Shown here: in pieces, positions 7,900-16,497 of the stretch | How the letters are laid out: each line of letters begins with the position of its first letter | How positions within the stretch are numbered: position 1 is the stretch's first letter | From: Betaproteobacteria bacterium | GTDB taxonomy: Bacteria; Pseudomonadota; Gammaproteobacteria; Burkholderiales; SG8-39 | Direction: 5' to 3' | Assembly (NCBI GenBank): GCA_022340285.1 | Contig: JAJDOG010000062.1 | Span: 1-55,514, forward strand | DNA length: 55,514 nt | Made by a program: the position numbers and the translations under genes | Notes under the pieces: generated by a model | Database searches by the model: none | Told to the model about the DNA's origin: nothing | The model's input: the letters and a program-made list of their open reading frames with translations, nothing else

Positions 7900-8592
7900 C
7901 TAGTCCTCGCGACGGGTGACGAGCGAGCCGAAAATCCACCCCTCGTTTCCGGCCTCGTTTTTCACCCGTATCCACTCCCCAAGGTACGAGAGGCCGGAAA
8001 GTGCGCTGCCCGAATCGGCAGAATAGGAAACCCCGAAGTTCATGCCTGGTCCGGCTCGTACGTTGGAGTGCATGCGCGCGCGCAGCTTGACGGGTCCCAA
8101 GAACGCCACTTCTCCCGGTCGCAGCTCGTCGACACCCGCTCCGGTTCCGCGCAGGTGCGCCGCCGCCTTGGCCTGATTGGCGAGGTAAAGCGCGCCCCCG
8201 AAGTTTTTCCGTTGGAATTCGGCCGAGCTCTGCTGCATGAGCCACGTCGCCTGCCTGAGTGCGGACGAGTTGCGGCCGGAATTGCCGATCGTCTTCAGCG
8301 CCACATCTGCCTCCGCCATCGCGGAAGCGGCCTCCGCCCGGGTCGCGAGGGAGCGGAGCTTTCCCATCGTGCCGACAAGTTCCTTCAGGGCGTGTTCGAG
8401 CTGGGCGTTCTGACGCTCGATCAGCGCGTCACGCTCCATGAGCTGTATTTCCAGCTGCGTCACCTGCCGCTCGAGCTCTGGGTCGCGAACAACCTGGGTC
8501 CGGATCTCGACGGCCGGCGTGGGCGCCGGGGGCGCAGGAGACGCGCATGCGCAAAGTGACAGGACCGTGACGATGGAAAGCGCGCGGTACAT
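7900..8592 (-). CDS. SH3-domain lipoprotein
   Basis: This 230-residue protein starts with a lipoprotein signal (MYRALSIVTVLSLCAC, probable lipidated Cys16). A Pro-rich linker and a helical/coiled-coil stretch (about 30-130, with ERQVTQLEIQLMERDALIER) follow, then a C-terminal bacterial SH3 domain: KLRARMHSNVRAGPGMNFGV, YLGEWIRVKN and EGWIFGSLV. Such lipoproteins are usually periplasmic and bind peptidoglycan or partner proteins. The frame is open further upstream, but the signal peptide sets the start. Confidence 0.78.
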   Translation of the reverse strand: MYRALSIVTVLSLCACASPAPPAPTPAVEIRTQVVRDPELERQVTQLEIQLMERDALIERQNAQLEHALKELVGTMGKLRSLATRAEAASAMAEADVALKTIGNSGRNSSALRQATWLMQQSSAEFQRKNFGGALYLANQAKAAAHLRGTGAGVDELRPGEVAFLGPVKLRARMHSNVRAGPGMNFGVSYSADSGSALSGLSYLGEWIRVKNEAGNEGWIFGSLVTRRED

Positions 8593-8915
8593 AACGGATA
8601 AGAGAGAACGGAAAATCGATTCGAAATCTATGCAAGTTCTTGGCCCGATTCGACCCGAAGGGGCGGGCACACCGCACCGCGCCCATTCAGACTGTGCAAT
8701 ATTTGGGCCCATTCCTTGATTCCTGAGGCGCTGCACGACCATGCGCCTGCGTCTGTGCGGGATCGCCGGTTGCGCGCTGGGCCGTCCCGTGCGCAAAATG
8801 CCCGCATGCGCCGGTCCTTGGCGCCTTGTGCCAGGGCAGAGGATCCGTGCGGCCCGATGCGGCGCGCGCGCGAGATTGATTTCCCTATCCGTCGGTCGAC
8901 TTGGCAGGAAACGAT
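8593..8915. other. Divergent intergenic region, 323 bp
   Basis: The region lies between the SH3 lipoprotein gene (minus) and tpm (plus). The part nearest the lipoprotein gene is AT-richer and could hold its promoter, but no hexamer pair is convincing. I see no RNA gene or terminator. Reading frames crossing it look like shadows of the flanking genes. Confidence 0.5.
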
Positions 8916-9578
8916 ATGGAACACGAATTCTGGCACCAGCGATGGGAAACCAATGCCATCTCTTTTCACGAGGGACGCGTCAATGCGGCGCTCGAGCGCC
9001 AGTTCGAGCGGCTCGCACTCGCCCCGGGCACGACCATCTTCGTCCCGCTCTGCGGCAAGGCCGTCGACATGCGCTGGCTCCGGGACCGCGGCCATACGGT
9101 GCTCGGCGTCGAGTTGAGCCGCGTCGCGGTCCGCGACTTCTTCAACGAGAACGCCATGACATACTACGAAGAGGAAGTCGGTCCGTTCGTACGCGTAAGC
9201 GGCGACGGCGTGGCGTTGCTCTGTGGCGATTTCTTCGAGCTCACGCGCGACCACCTCGCCGACGTCGGTGCGGTCTATGACCGCGCCTCCTTGGTCGCGT
9301 TGCCGGCAAACATGCGCCGCCGATACGTCGCGCACCTGCTTTCTATCGTGCCTCGTGCTGCGCCGATGTTTACCGTCACTTTCGAGTACCGCGAGCACGA
9401 GATGGACGGTCCGCCATTCTCGGTGAGCGAGTCCGAGGTGCGGGCGAGGTTCGGCAGCGAGCGACACATCGAGCTGCTGGAGAGTCGCGAGATCATCGAT
9501 GAGGCGCCGGGGCTGCGCGAGCGAGGGCTGAGCGAGCTCCACGAGCACGCGTTTCTCGTCGCGTCCTGGGATCGTTGA
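8916..9578 (+). CDS. tpm: Thiopurine S-methyltransferase
   Basis: The 220-residue protein matches bacterial TPMT in length and motifs. It starts MEHEFWHQRWETNAISFHEG; the SAM-binding motif I region reads TIFVPLCGKAVDMRWL and HTVLGVELS. Further signatures are CGDFFELT, VYDRASLVALP and FSVSESEV. It transfers a methyl group from SAM to thiopurines; bacterial members are also linked to selenium and tellurium methylation. The ATG at 8916 has CAGGAA upstream, and the conserved N-terminus begins exactly there. It is monocistronic, between two divergently arranged neighbours. Confidence 0.93.
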   Translation: MEHEFWHQRWETNAISFHEGRVNAALERQFERLALAPGTTIFVPLCGKAVDMRWLRDRGHTVLGVELSRVAVRDFFNENAMTYYEEEVGPFVRVSGDGVALLCGDFFELTRDHLADVGAVYDRASLVALPANMRRRYVAHLLSIVPRAAPMFTVTFEYREHEMDGPPFSVSESEVRARFGSERHIELLESREIIDEAPGLRERGLSELHEHAFLVASWDR

Positions 9579-9680
9579 CGCATCGGTGGCCCGCCCGATT
9601 GTCCACGCTGACATGAGTCTCCCCGGCGATTCGCCGGCTGTGACCCACTTGTGGCGGACGGTCCGAAACTCCAATCGGCG

Positions 9681-10889
9681 TCAGGCCGCCACAAGATCCG
9701 GTCGGCGGGTCCTGCGCAAGAGAGTGTTGACGATGATCAGATTGAGGATGCCCGCGAGGGCCGCCACCGCGTAGGGCGCGTCGTAGGCGCCGGTGAGATC
9801 GTAGAGCAGTCCGCCTTGATAACCGCCGATGGCGTGGCCGAAGAAGGCGAACATGGTGACGATCCCCATCGCCGAGGCGCGGCGCTCCGCCGGCGTCAGG
9901 ACGCTCACCGAGGTCAGAATCCCGGTCATCACTCCCGCGTAGCCGAAGCCGTACACGATCGCGTAGACGTAGAATACGTCGAGGCGGTCCAGCCACACGA
10001 ATCCAAACACCATTGCCGTCATCCACGCGGTTGCCGTCATGTACGCGGGCACCGCGCCGATCATGTCGGCCAGCCGGCCGAAGGCCACCCGCCCGAGGAT
10101 CGCCGACAGCATCATGGCGAAGATGACGCTGCTCGCGACCTCCGGCGGAAAGCCGACGTCCTGGATCAGCGGCACGAGATGCATCAACGGGACCGACATG
10201 CAGGTGCAGCACAGTATGACCGCCGCGCTCATTCGCACGACCACCACGTTGTACGGGATTGCCGGCTCCGCGGCATCGGACTCGCCCGCGCTCCGAACGC
10301 CGTTTCGCGCCGGGGCCGGCCGCATCAGCAGGACAAGCGGCGTCATCACCGCCAGCATTACCACGCCGGTAATGCCGAGGGCGCCCTGCACTCCGTACGA
10401 CTCGATCAGGAAGGACGATCCGAAGGGGACTCCGCCCTGGCCGAGTGCCTGTCCCGCCGACACGATGCCAAGCGCCAGTCCGGCGCCCGCGGCGAACCAC
10501 TTCCCCACCAGCGCCACCACCGGCGCAAAGACCGCACCCGCACCGAAAAACCCCGCGACGACGAACAGGGCGTAGAACTGCCAGAGCGAGGTCAGAAACG
10601 ACGCCACCAGATAGCAAAGACCGAGAACCACCACGCCGAACAACAGGACCGGCCTAGTGCCGATGCGGTCCGCCATCCGTCCCGCGACCACGCCGCCGAA
10701 AGCGAGGCCCATGATGCCCGCGAAATTGATCAGCGCCGCGTCGCCACGCGACCAGCCGAAGCGTTCCTGCATGGGAACGATGAAGGCGGACATGCCATTG
10801 ACGATCGCACCCATCGAAACGGCGAGAATCAACGCCGCGGCGAAGACGATCACCCAGCGGTATGCAGGCTGTGGCGAATCCTGAGTCAT
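9681..10889 (-). CDS. MFS transporter (OFA / monocarboxylate-like)
   Basis: This 402-residue protein has about 12 hydrophobic segments. The MFS loop 2-3 signature is GRMADRIGTRPVLLFG, and the second half repeats it as GRLADMIGAVPAYM. The N-terminal helix with MSAFIVPMQERFGWSRGD is typical of the oxalate:formate-antiporter and monocarboxylate-permease branch, so a small organic anion is the likely cargo. The ATG at 10889 has AAGGAC about 9 nt upstream; an upstream TTG is less likely. It is divergent from the molybdenum hydroxylase gene, which suggests a shared substrate. Confidence 0.82.
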   Translation of the reverse strand: MTQDSPQPAYRWVIVFAAALILAVSMGAIVNGMSAFIVPMQERFGWSRGDAALINFAGIMGLAFGGVVAGRMADRIGTRPVLLFGVVVLGLCYLVASFLTSLWQFYALFVVAGFFGAGAVFAPVVALVGKWFAAGAGLALGIVSAGQALGQGGVPFGSSFLIESYGVQGALGITGVVMLAVMTPLVLLMRPAPARNGVRSAGESDAAEPAIPYNVVVVRMSAAVILCCTCMSVPLMHLVPLIQDVGFPPEVASSVIFAMMLSAILGRVAFGRLADMIGAVPAYMTATAWMTAMVFGFVWLDRLDVFYVYAIVYGFGYAGVMTGILTSVSVLTPAERRASAMGIVTMFAFFGHAIGGYQGGLLYDLTGAYDAPYAVAALAGILNLIIVNTLLRRTRRPDLVAA

Positions 10890-11238
10890 TGATTTCAAGT
10901 CCTTGGTGGATCGACGAAGTCGCCCGACGCACCGTATTTATCAGATTCTTTCGGGTTTGGCGAACCTGCTCGCTGCATGCGCAGCAACTAGATGCCCTAC
11001 GAAGACAGGTAGTGGCCCGACTACAGGGGGCGGGTCAGGAAAACTGAAAGTTCGCGTGCGAGCTCCGTCACGTAGCCCAACACGCGTTCGGCTCTGTGCG
11101 CAACCCGAGGCTATACTCCCGCGCAAAAGAGAACAGCACGAACACTTCACGAAAGTGATCGGTGGGCGCCTAGGTCCTTGACTACGCCCCCTTAGCCTGC
11201 TGCTGTTCTTGTCGCGCCACTAATTGAAAGGGAATCGC
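10890..11238. other. Divergent intergenic region, 349 bp
   Basis: The spacer lies between the MFS gene and the CoxL-like gene. A TATACT (about 11113-11118) is the best -10-like box toward the CoxL gene, but it lacks a good -35. AAAGGGA sits just before the CoxL-like ATG. No regulator gene or RNA is seen. A 69-codon minus-strand frame here has no support. Confidence 0.4.
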
Positions 11239-13569
11239 ATGGAGAATTACGGACACCAGGGGCGCCTGGAGGATGAGCGCATGCTCAAGGGAGCCGGGCG
11301 CTACGTTGCTGATTGGGCGCTCCCCAATCAGGCCTGGGCGTGCTTCCTGCGCTCGGACCGGCCGCACGCCGAGATCGTCTCGATCGACGCGAAAGCGGCG
11401 CGCGACATGCCGGGTGTTCTTGCCGTGATCCTCGGAGAGGAAGTCGCCAAAGCGGGTCTCAAGCCGATCCCTGCCGCCGCGCCGTTCAAGTGGCACGACG
11501 GCTCGGAGCAGCGCCAGGCGCTCAGGCCCTCTCTTGCGCACGGGCGAGTGCGCCACGTGGGGGAGCCCGTGGCGCTCGTCGTCGCCGAGACTGCGGTGCA
11601 GGCGCAGGACGCGGCCGAGGCCATCATGGTGGACTACAAGGAGCTGCCCGTGGCGGTGACCGCGCAAGAAGCGCTCGCAACGGGCGCGCCGCAGTTGCAC
11701 GAGACCGCGCCCAACAACCTGGTGCTCGACTACGCGGCCGGCGACAAGGCGGCGGCCGACGCTGCGTTTACCAAGGCCACGCGCGTGGTGAAGCTGAAGG
11801 CGTACCACTCGCGCGTGGTCGGCAACCCGATGGAGCCGCGCGCGGCGATGGGCCACTTCGATCCGGAGAGCGGCGTGTACTACCTCTACGCCACGACGCA
11901 GGGCGTGGGGCCGATGCGGAACCAGCTGTCGGCGGTGCTCGGCGTACAGCCGGAGGAGGTGCGCGTGGTGGCCGAAGAGGTCGGCGGCGGCTTCGGCGTG
12001 CGCTTCAACGCGTATCCGGAGTACGGTGCGCTGCTCTTCGCGGCGAAGAAACTCGGCCGCCCGGTGAAGTGGATCGGCACGCGTGGGGAGGTGTTCCTCG
12101 GGGACGAGCAGGCGCGCGACATCATCCACACCGCCGAGATGGCGCTCGACAAGGATGGGCGCATTCTCGGCATGCGCTTCGACTATCTCGCGAATCTGGG
12201 CGCCTACACCGCTTTCACAGGCACGGTGGTGAACACCATCGGCATGGTGAATGTCATCAATGGCGTCTACGACGTGCAGGCGATTCACGTGCGGGGGCGG
12301 CTCGTGCTCACCAACACCGTGCCGACCGCGGCGTACCGCGGCGCTGGGCGGCCCGTCGCGTCGTATGCGCTCGAGCGGCTGGTGGACCAGGCGGCGCACG
12401 AGCTCGGCATGGACCCTGCCGAGTTCCGCGCGCGCAACATGATTTCGAAATCCAGGATGCCCTACAAGCAGGTAAGTGGATTCGAGTACGACTGCGGCGA
12501 CTTCCCGGGGCTGCTCGAGCAGGCGAAGAAGGAAGCCGACTGGGAGGGATTCGAGAAGCGGCGCGCAGCGTCAGCGAAGCGCGGCCGTTTGCGCGGCCGT
12601 GGCATCTCGACCTACATCGAGGCCACCGCGCCCGGCGGCTTCGCGCCGTACGACCAGGTGGTCGTCAACTGGGAGCAGGACGGCACGATCACGCTGCACA
12701 CCGCATCGCACAACCACGGTCAGGGGCACGAGACCGCCTTCGCGCAGATCGCGGCGCGGGTGCTCGGCGTGCCGGTAGATCGATTCCGCCTCAGGACCTC
12801 GGAGCTCGGCACCCATCTCATCGCGAACCCGACCGGAGGCTCGCGTACGCTGCACGGGCTGGGAAGCGCGGTGCTGCTCGCGGCGCGCGAGATCGTGCAG
12901 ATCGGCCTGGATCTTGCGTCCGACGAGCTGGAAACGGCGAAGGGCGACCTCGAGTTCGAGGAAGGTGAGTACCGCATCAAGGGCACCGACCGCAGGATCG
13001 CCATCACGGCCCTGGCGCAGAAGCACCCAAGCAAGCTCGACCTCGACTTCAAGGAGCGACCCAAGGTCCCATCGACCTACCCGAACGGCTGTCACATCGC
13101 CGAGGTCGAGATCGAGCCGGAAACGGGCGAGGTGGAGATCGTGTCCTACCTCGCGTGCGACGACGCGGGGAACCTGGTCAACCAGCAGCTCGTGCACGGC
13201 CAGATGCAGGGCGGCATCACGCAGGGCGCCGGGCACATCCTCGGCGAGCAGGCGATCTACGATTCGAGCGGCCAGCTCCTTTCCGGGAGCTTCATGGACT
13301 ACCCGATGCCGCGCGCGGGGCTCGTCGGTGGCTTGACGCTTACCGAGCACCCGGTGCCCACCGCAACGAATCCGCTGGGCGCGAAGGGCGTCGGTGAGGC
13401 GGGCGTCACGGGCTCGATGCCGTGCCTGATGAACGCGGTGATGGACGCGCTCCGCCAGGCCGGCGTCACCCACTTCGACATGCCGGCCAACCCGGTGCGC
13501 ATCTGGCGCGCGATCCAGGCGGCCAAGGCCGGCAAGCCCGCGGCGTTGGCGGTCGAACAGAGCGGATGA
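11239..13569 (+). CDS. Molybdenum hydroxylase large subunit, form II CoxL-like
   Basis: The 776-residue protein belongs to the xanthine oxidase / CO dehydrogenase large-subunit family, which binds molybdopterin cytosine dinucleotide. The N-terminal KGAGRYVADW is typical. The active-site loop reads AYRGAGR (365-371), the signature of form II CoxL-like enzymes, rather than the AYxCSFR of true CO dehydrogenase. The catalytic Glu is in GVGEAG (Glu720). It probably oxidises an aldehyde or N-heterocycle, not CO. The [2Fe-2S] and FAD subunits normally encoded next to it are absent from this window. The ATG at 11239 has AAAGGGA upstream. Confidence 0.85.
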   Translation: MENYGHQGRLEDERMLKGAGRYVADWALPNQAWACFLRSDRPHAEIVSIDAKAARDMPGVLAVILGEEVAKAGLKPIPAAAPFKWHDGSEQRQALRPSLAHGRVRHVGEPVALVVAETAVQAQDAAEAIMVDYKELPVAVTAQEALATGAPQLHETAPNNLVLDYAAGDKAAADAAFTKATRVVKLKAYHSRVVGNPMEPRAAMGHFDPESGVYYLYATTQGVGPMRNQLSAVLGVQPEEVRVVAEEVGGGFGVRFNAYPEYGALLFAAKKLGRPVKWIGTRGEVFLGDEQARDIIHTAEMALDKDGRILGMRFDYLANLGAYTAFTGTVVNTIGMVNVINGVYDVQAIHVRGRLVLTNTVPTAAYRGAGRPVASYALERLVDQAAHELGMDPAEFRARNMISKSRMPYKQVSGFEYDCGDFPGLLEQAKKEADWEGFEKRRAASAKRGRLRGRGISTYIEATAPGGFAPYDQVVVNWEQDGTITLHTASHNHGQGHETAFAQIAARVLGVPVDRFRLRTSELGTHLIANPTGGSRTLHGLGSAVLLAAREIVQIGLDLASDELETAKGDLEFEEGEYRIKGTDRRIAITALAQKHPSKLDLDFKERPKVPSTYPNGCHIAEVEIEPETGEVEIVSYLACDDAGNLVNQQLVHGQMQGGITQGAGHILGEQAIYDSSGQLLSGSFMDYPMPRAGLVGGLTLTEHPVPTATNPLGAKGVGEAGVTGSMPCLMNAVMDALRQAGVTHFDMPANPVRIWRAIQAAKAGKPAALAVEQSG

Positions 13570-13702
13570 TTCGCGGCGCCCGGCACGGCGGCTGGCTACC
13601 GACAGCCTGACAGGGGTGCCACGCGCATCACCTGCGGGACGCCACCGGTAGCCCGGCTTGGCGGCAGCGATAGGGCCCATTGGGCAACGGTATGATGTGG
13701 GC

Positions 13703-14623
13703 GTGAATCCTCCTGCGCACTCCACGACGCGTGTCGCATTCGTCGGCTTTGGCGAGGTCGCCGCGGCGTTTGCCCGGGCATTCGTCGCCGCGGGCGCGCA
13801 GGTATCGGCCTACGACGTCTTGCTGGATGCCCCCGACGGACCCGCGCGTCTCGCGGCGCGGGCCGGCGACACGCCGGTCGCGTTCGCCGCGCTCGGCGAG
13901 GCGCTGCGCGGCGCGAGCTACGTGTTCTCGACGGTGACGACCGATGTGGCGCGCGAAGCCGCACAGGCCAGCAGCCCGCACCTCGTGCCGGGCCAGAGCT
14001 GGATCGATCTGAACGCCACCGAGCCGGCGGTCAAGCGCGAGATCGCCGCGATCATCGAGCCGAGCGGCGCGGCGTTCGTGGAAGGGGCGCTGCTCGGCGC
14101 GGTCGGCGTGACTGGCGCCAGGACCGAGCTTCTGCTCGGCGGCACAGCGGGCGCGGCGACGGCGCGCACGCTCGCCGGCGACGTCGGTCTCAACGTGCGC
14201 CACTACAGCGACGAGGTCGGCCGGGCCTCGACCTACAAAATGCTGCGCAGCGTGTTCTCGAAAGGCCTGGAGGCGCTGCTCATCGAGTTCCTCGCCGCCG
14301 GCGAGCGCGCGGGTATGCGCGCCGAGCTGTGGGAGGAGGTCGTAGAACTCCTCGGCCGCGAACGCTTCGAGAAGGTCGCGACGAACTGGGTGTGCAGCCA
14401 CGCGGTGGCGCATGAGCGGCGCTGGCACGAGGTGGTGCAGGTGGAGAAGGTGCTGCGCGGGATCGGGATCGAGCCGGTCATGACCTCGGCGACAGAGTCC
14501 CTCTTCCGGCGCTCGGTCGCGCTCGATCTGCGCGCGGCGTTCGCTGCGCGGCCGACTTCCATGGAGCCGGTGATCCGGTTCTTCGATGAACACCTCAACA
14601 CAAGGGAGCGCGAAGGCAGGTGA
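13703..14623 (+). CDS. NAD(P)-dependent dehydrogenase (6PGDH-like, DUF1932)
   Basis: This is a 306-residue beta-hydroxyacid-dehydrogenase-like protein. It has an N-terminal Rossmann motif, VAFVGFGEVAAAFARAF, and an NAD-domain loop, FSTVTTDVAREAA. The middle GAALLGAVGVTGARTELLLGG region and a helical C-terminal domain with YKMLRSVFSKGLEALLIE match DUF1932. The substrate is probably a small hydroxy acid. I chose GTG at 13703; an in-frame TTG at 13658 is possible, and neither has a good binding site. Its TGA overlaps the GTG of the aldolase gene (GTGA), so the two are co-translated. Confidence 0.78.
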   Translation: MNPPAHSTTRVAFVGFGEVAAAFARAFVAAGAQVSAYDVLLDAPDGPARLAARAGDTPVAFAALGEALRGASYVFSTVTTDVAREAAQASSPHLVPGQSWIDLNATEPAVKREIAAIIEPSGAAFVEGALLGAVGVTGARTELLLGGTAGAATARTLAGDVGLNVRHYSDEVGRASTYKMLRSVFSKGLEALLIEFLAAGERAGMRAELWEEVVELLGRERFEKVATNWVCSHAVAHERRWHEVVQVEKVLRGIGIEPVMTSATESLFRRSVALDLRAAFAARPTSMEPVIRFFDEHLNTREREGR

Positions 14624-15393
14624 AGACGAACCGCATGAAGGAGAAGCTGCACGCCGGCGAGCCCGCCTTCGGAGTGTCCGTGATGATCCCCTCGCCGCAG
14701 CTCGTCGAGATGCTCGGCGCCTATGGCTTCGACTGGGTGCTGCTCGACTGCGAGCACGGCACGTTGACCCTGGAGAGCGTCGAGCTGATGGCGATGGCGG
14801 CAGAGGCGGCCGGCATGACCGCCATCGCGCGCCCGGTGAGCAACAGCGCGGCGCATATCCTGCAGGTGCTCGACCGCGGCGTCGCGGGGGTGCAGGTGCC
14901 CCACGTCAGGAACGCGGCGGAGGCGCAGGCAGCGGTGGGCGCGGTCAAATACCATCCACTCGGCAGCCGCAGCCTCGCCGCCGGCACCCGGGCCGCGCTG
15001 TACGACGCGCACGGCTCGATGGCCGATTACGTGCGCGCGGCGAACGCGCAAACGCTGATCGCGGCGCAGATCGAGGACCGCGAGGCGCTCGAGCATCTCG
15101 ACGAAATCCTGCGCATCGACGAGATCGACGTTTTCTTCGTCGGCCCGTCCGATCTATCGCAATCGATGGGTCATCCCGGTAACCCGAAAGCGCCCGAGGT
15201 GGCGAGCGCGATCGACGACTGTCTGGCGCGCATCCGCGCCGCCGGGCGCATTTCCGGCATGCCGGCGACCGCAGAACAGGTCGGCGATGTGCTCGCCAAG
15301 GGCGTGCGCTACATCTATACGCATGTACCGAGGCTGCTCGCAGCGAGCGCACGCAGCTATTTCGAGATCGCGCGCAGGCAGCGTGCAAAGTGA
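14620..15393 (+). CDS. HpcH/HpaI-family aldolase
   Basis: The 257-residue protein matches the class II metal-dependent aldolase/citrate-lyase family: FDWVLLDCEHGTLTLESVE, then AIARPVSNSAAHILQVLDRG, GVQVPHVRNAAEA, IAAQIEDREALEHLDEIL and VFFVGPSDLSQSMG. The Glu and Asp metal ligands and the catalytic Arg are present. It probably cleaves a 4-hydroxy-2-oxo-acid to pyruvate and an aldehyde; the substrate is not known. The start could be GTG 14620, overlapping the previous stop, or ATG 14635. Pairing with a hydroxyacid dehydrogenase suggests one short catabolic route. Confidence 0.83.
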   Translation: MKTNRMKEKLHAGEPAFGVSVMIPSPQLVEMLGAYGFDWVLLDCEHGTLTLESVELMAMAAEAAGMTAIARPVSNSAAHILQVLDRGVAGVQVPHVRNAAEAQAAVGAVKYHPLGSRSLAAGTRAALYDAHGSMADYVRAANAQTLIAAQIEDREALEHLDEILRIDEIDVFFVGPSDLSQSMGHPGNPKAPEVASAIDDCLARIRAAGRISGMPATAEQVGDVLAKGVRYIYTHVPRLLAASARSYFEIARRQRAK

Positions 15394-15415
15394 CCTTGCC
15401 CCTCGCCGCGAAATG

Positions 15416-15438
15416 AAAAAGCCCAGCGCACGCCAGGC
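15416..15438 (-). terminator. Intrinsic terminator of tRNA-Asn
   Basis: On the minus strand GCCTGGC-GTGC-GCTGGGC forms a 7-bp stem with two G-U pairs and a 4-nt loop, followed by TTTTT. It lies 12 nt past the tRNA 3' end. Confidence 0.8.
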
Positions 15439-15449
15439 CTTGATTTGAT

Positions 15450-15525
15450 TGGCTCCCCGAGTAGGGCTCGAACCTACGACCTGCGGATTAACAGTCCGTC
15501 GCTCTACCGACTGAGCTATCGGGGA
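15450..15525 (-). tRNA. tRNA-Asn (anticodon GTT)
   Basis: This is a 76-nt cloverleaf with encoded CCA. The acceptor stem TCCCCGA pairs with TCGGGGA (discriminator G). The D stem is GCTC/GAGC, the anticodon arm ACGGA-CTGTTAA-TCCGC gives anticodon GTT, and the T arm is GTAGG-TTCGAGC-CCTAC. All stems pair. It has its own promoter and terminator. A decayed copy of the same tRNA lies at 6061-6132. Confidence 0.97.
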
Positions 15526-15536
15526 ACAGGGGCGGA

Positions 15537-15565
15537 ATTTTACGGGTCCAGGGTCCGGGGGTCAA
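15537..15565 (-). promoter_or_regulatory. Promoter of tRNA-Asn
   Basis: On the minus strand TTGACC (15565-15560) and TAAAAT (15542-15537) are separated by exactly 17 nt. The predicted start is a few bases before the mature 5' end at 15525. Confidence 0.75.
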
Positions 15566-15683
15566 CGTGCTGCAGTGCGACAGCGACGGTATGATTGCGG
15601 CACGGGAAACGTCTCTGATCCGCCTGCGCCCGTGGGCTTCTTCCGGGGGGCAGGTGCATGAGTGCCCGGAAAGGCGAGCAGCC

Positions 15684-16475
15684 ATGCGGTTAACGATTGA
15701 TCACTTCAGGAAGATGCAGGCACGTGGCGAGAAGATCGTCATGCTGACTGCCTACGATTCGAGCTTCGCGGCATTGAGCGAGGCGGCGGGCGTCGAAATG
15801 CTGCTGATCGGCGACTCGCTGGGCATGGTCATGCAGGGGCACGACAGCACGCTCGCCGTGTCGCTGGACGACATGATCTACCACACGGGCTGCGTGGCGC
15901 GCGGTTCGAAGCAGGCGCTGGTCATCGCGGACATGCCCTTCGGGACCTATCAGGAATCGCCGCAGCAGGCATTCCGGAATGCCGTACCGCTCATGTCGGC
16001 GGGGGCGCAGATGGTCAAGCTCGAAGGCGGCCGCGTGATGCTCGACACGATCCGCTTCCTCGTCGAGCGCGGCATTCCGGTATGCGGCCACGTCGGACTG
16101 ACGCCGCAGTCGGTGCACCAGCTCGGGGGCTATCGTGTGCAGGGCAAAACCGAAGACACGGCCCGGCGTGTGCTCGACGACGCGAAGGCGGTCGAGGAAG
16201 CGGGCGCCGCGCTGATCGTTCTCGAGGCGATTCCGGCGAACCTCGCGGCTGACGTGACGCGATCGCTCGAGATCCCGACCATCGGCATCGGCGCGGGCGT
16301 CGATTGCGCAGGACAGGTTCTGGTGCTCCAGGACATGCTCGACATCTATCCCGGGCGCAAGGCGCGCTTCGTCCGCAATTTCATGGAAGGGTCGCCGAGC
16401 ATCAAGGCGGCGATACAGGCCTACGTCGAGGCCGTCAAGCAAGGGACGTTTCCCGCGCCGGAGCACACTTTCTGA
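15684..16475 (+). CDS. panB: 3-methyl-2-oxobutanoate hydroxymethyltransferase
   Basis: PanB adds a hydroxymethyl group from 5,10-methylene-THF to 2-oxoisovalerate to give ketopantoate, the first step of pantothenate synthesis. The 263-residue protein has the family signatures: [65 protein letters not shown] and IPTIGIGAG. The ATG at 15684 follows AAAGGCGAG; the frame is open further upstream but the family N-terminus starts here. panC is not adjacent. The next gene follows on the same strand after about 20 nt. Confidence 0.96.
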   Translation: MRLTIDHFRKMQARGEKIVMLTAYDSSFAALSEAAGVEMLLIGDSLGMVMQGHDSTLAVSLDDMIYHTGCVARGSKQALVIADMPFGTYQESPQQAFRNAVPLMSAGAQMVKLEGGRVMLDTIRFLVERGIPVCGHVGLTPQSVHQLGGYRVQGKTEDTARRVLDDAKAVEEAGAALIVLEAIPANLAADVTRSLEIPTIGIGAGVDCAGQVLVLQDMLDIYPGRKARFVRNFMEGSPSIKAAIQAYVEAVKQGTFPAPEHTF

Positions 16476-16497
16476 CGAACGCTCGAGACGTGTGGCG

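Noticed and set aside
10941-11150. 69-codon minus-strand frame in the MFS-CoxL spacer
   Set aside because: It has no ribosome binding site and no recognisable motif; Cys/Ser/Arg-rich chance sequence.
11182-12399. 405-codon minus-strand frame opposite the CoxL-like gene
   Set aside because: It is His/Arg-rich shadow sequence; the plus strand has molybdenum-hydroxylase motifs throughout.
14620-14637. Frameshift between the dehydrogenase and aldolase genes
   Set aside because: The GTGA overlap is normal translational coupling; both proteins are complete with their own conserved ends.
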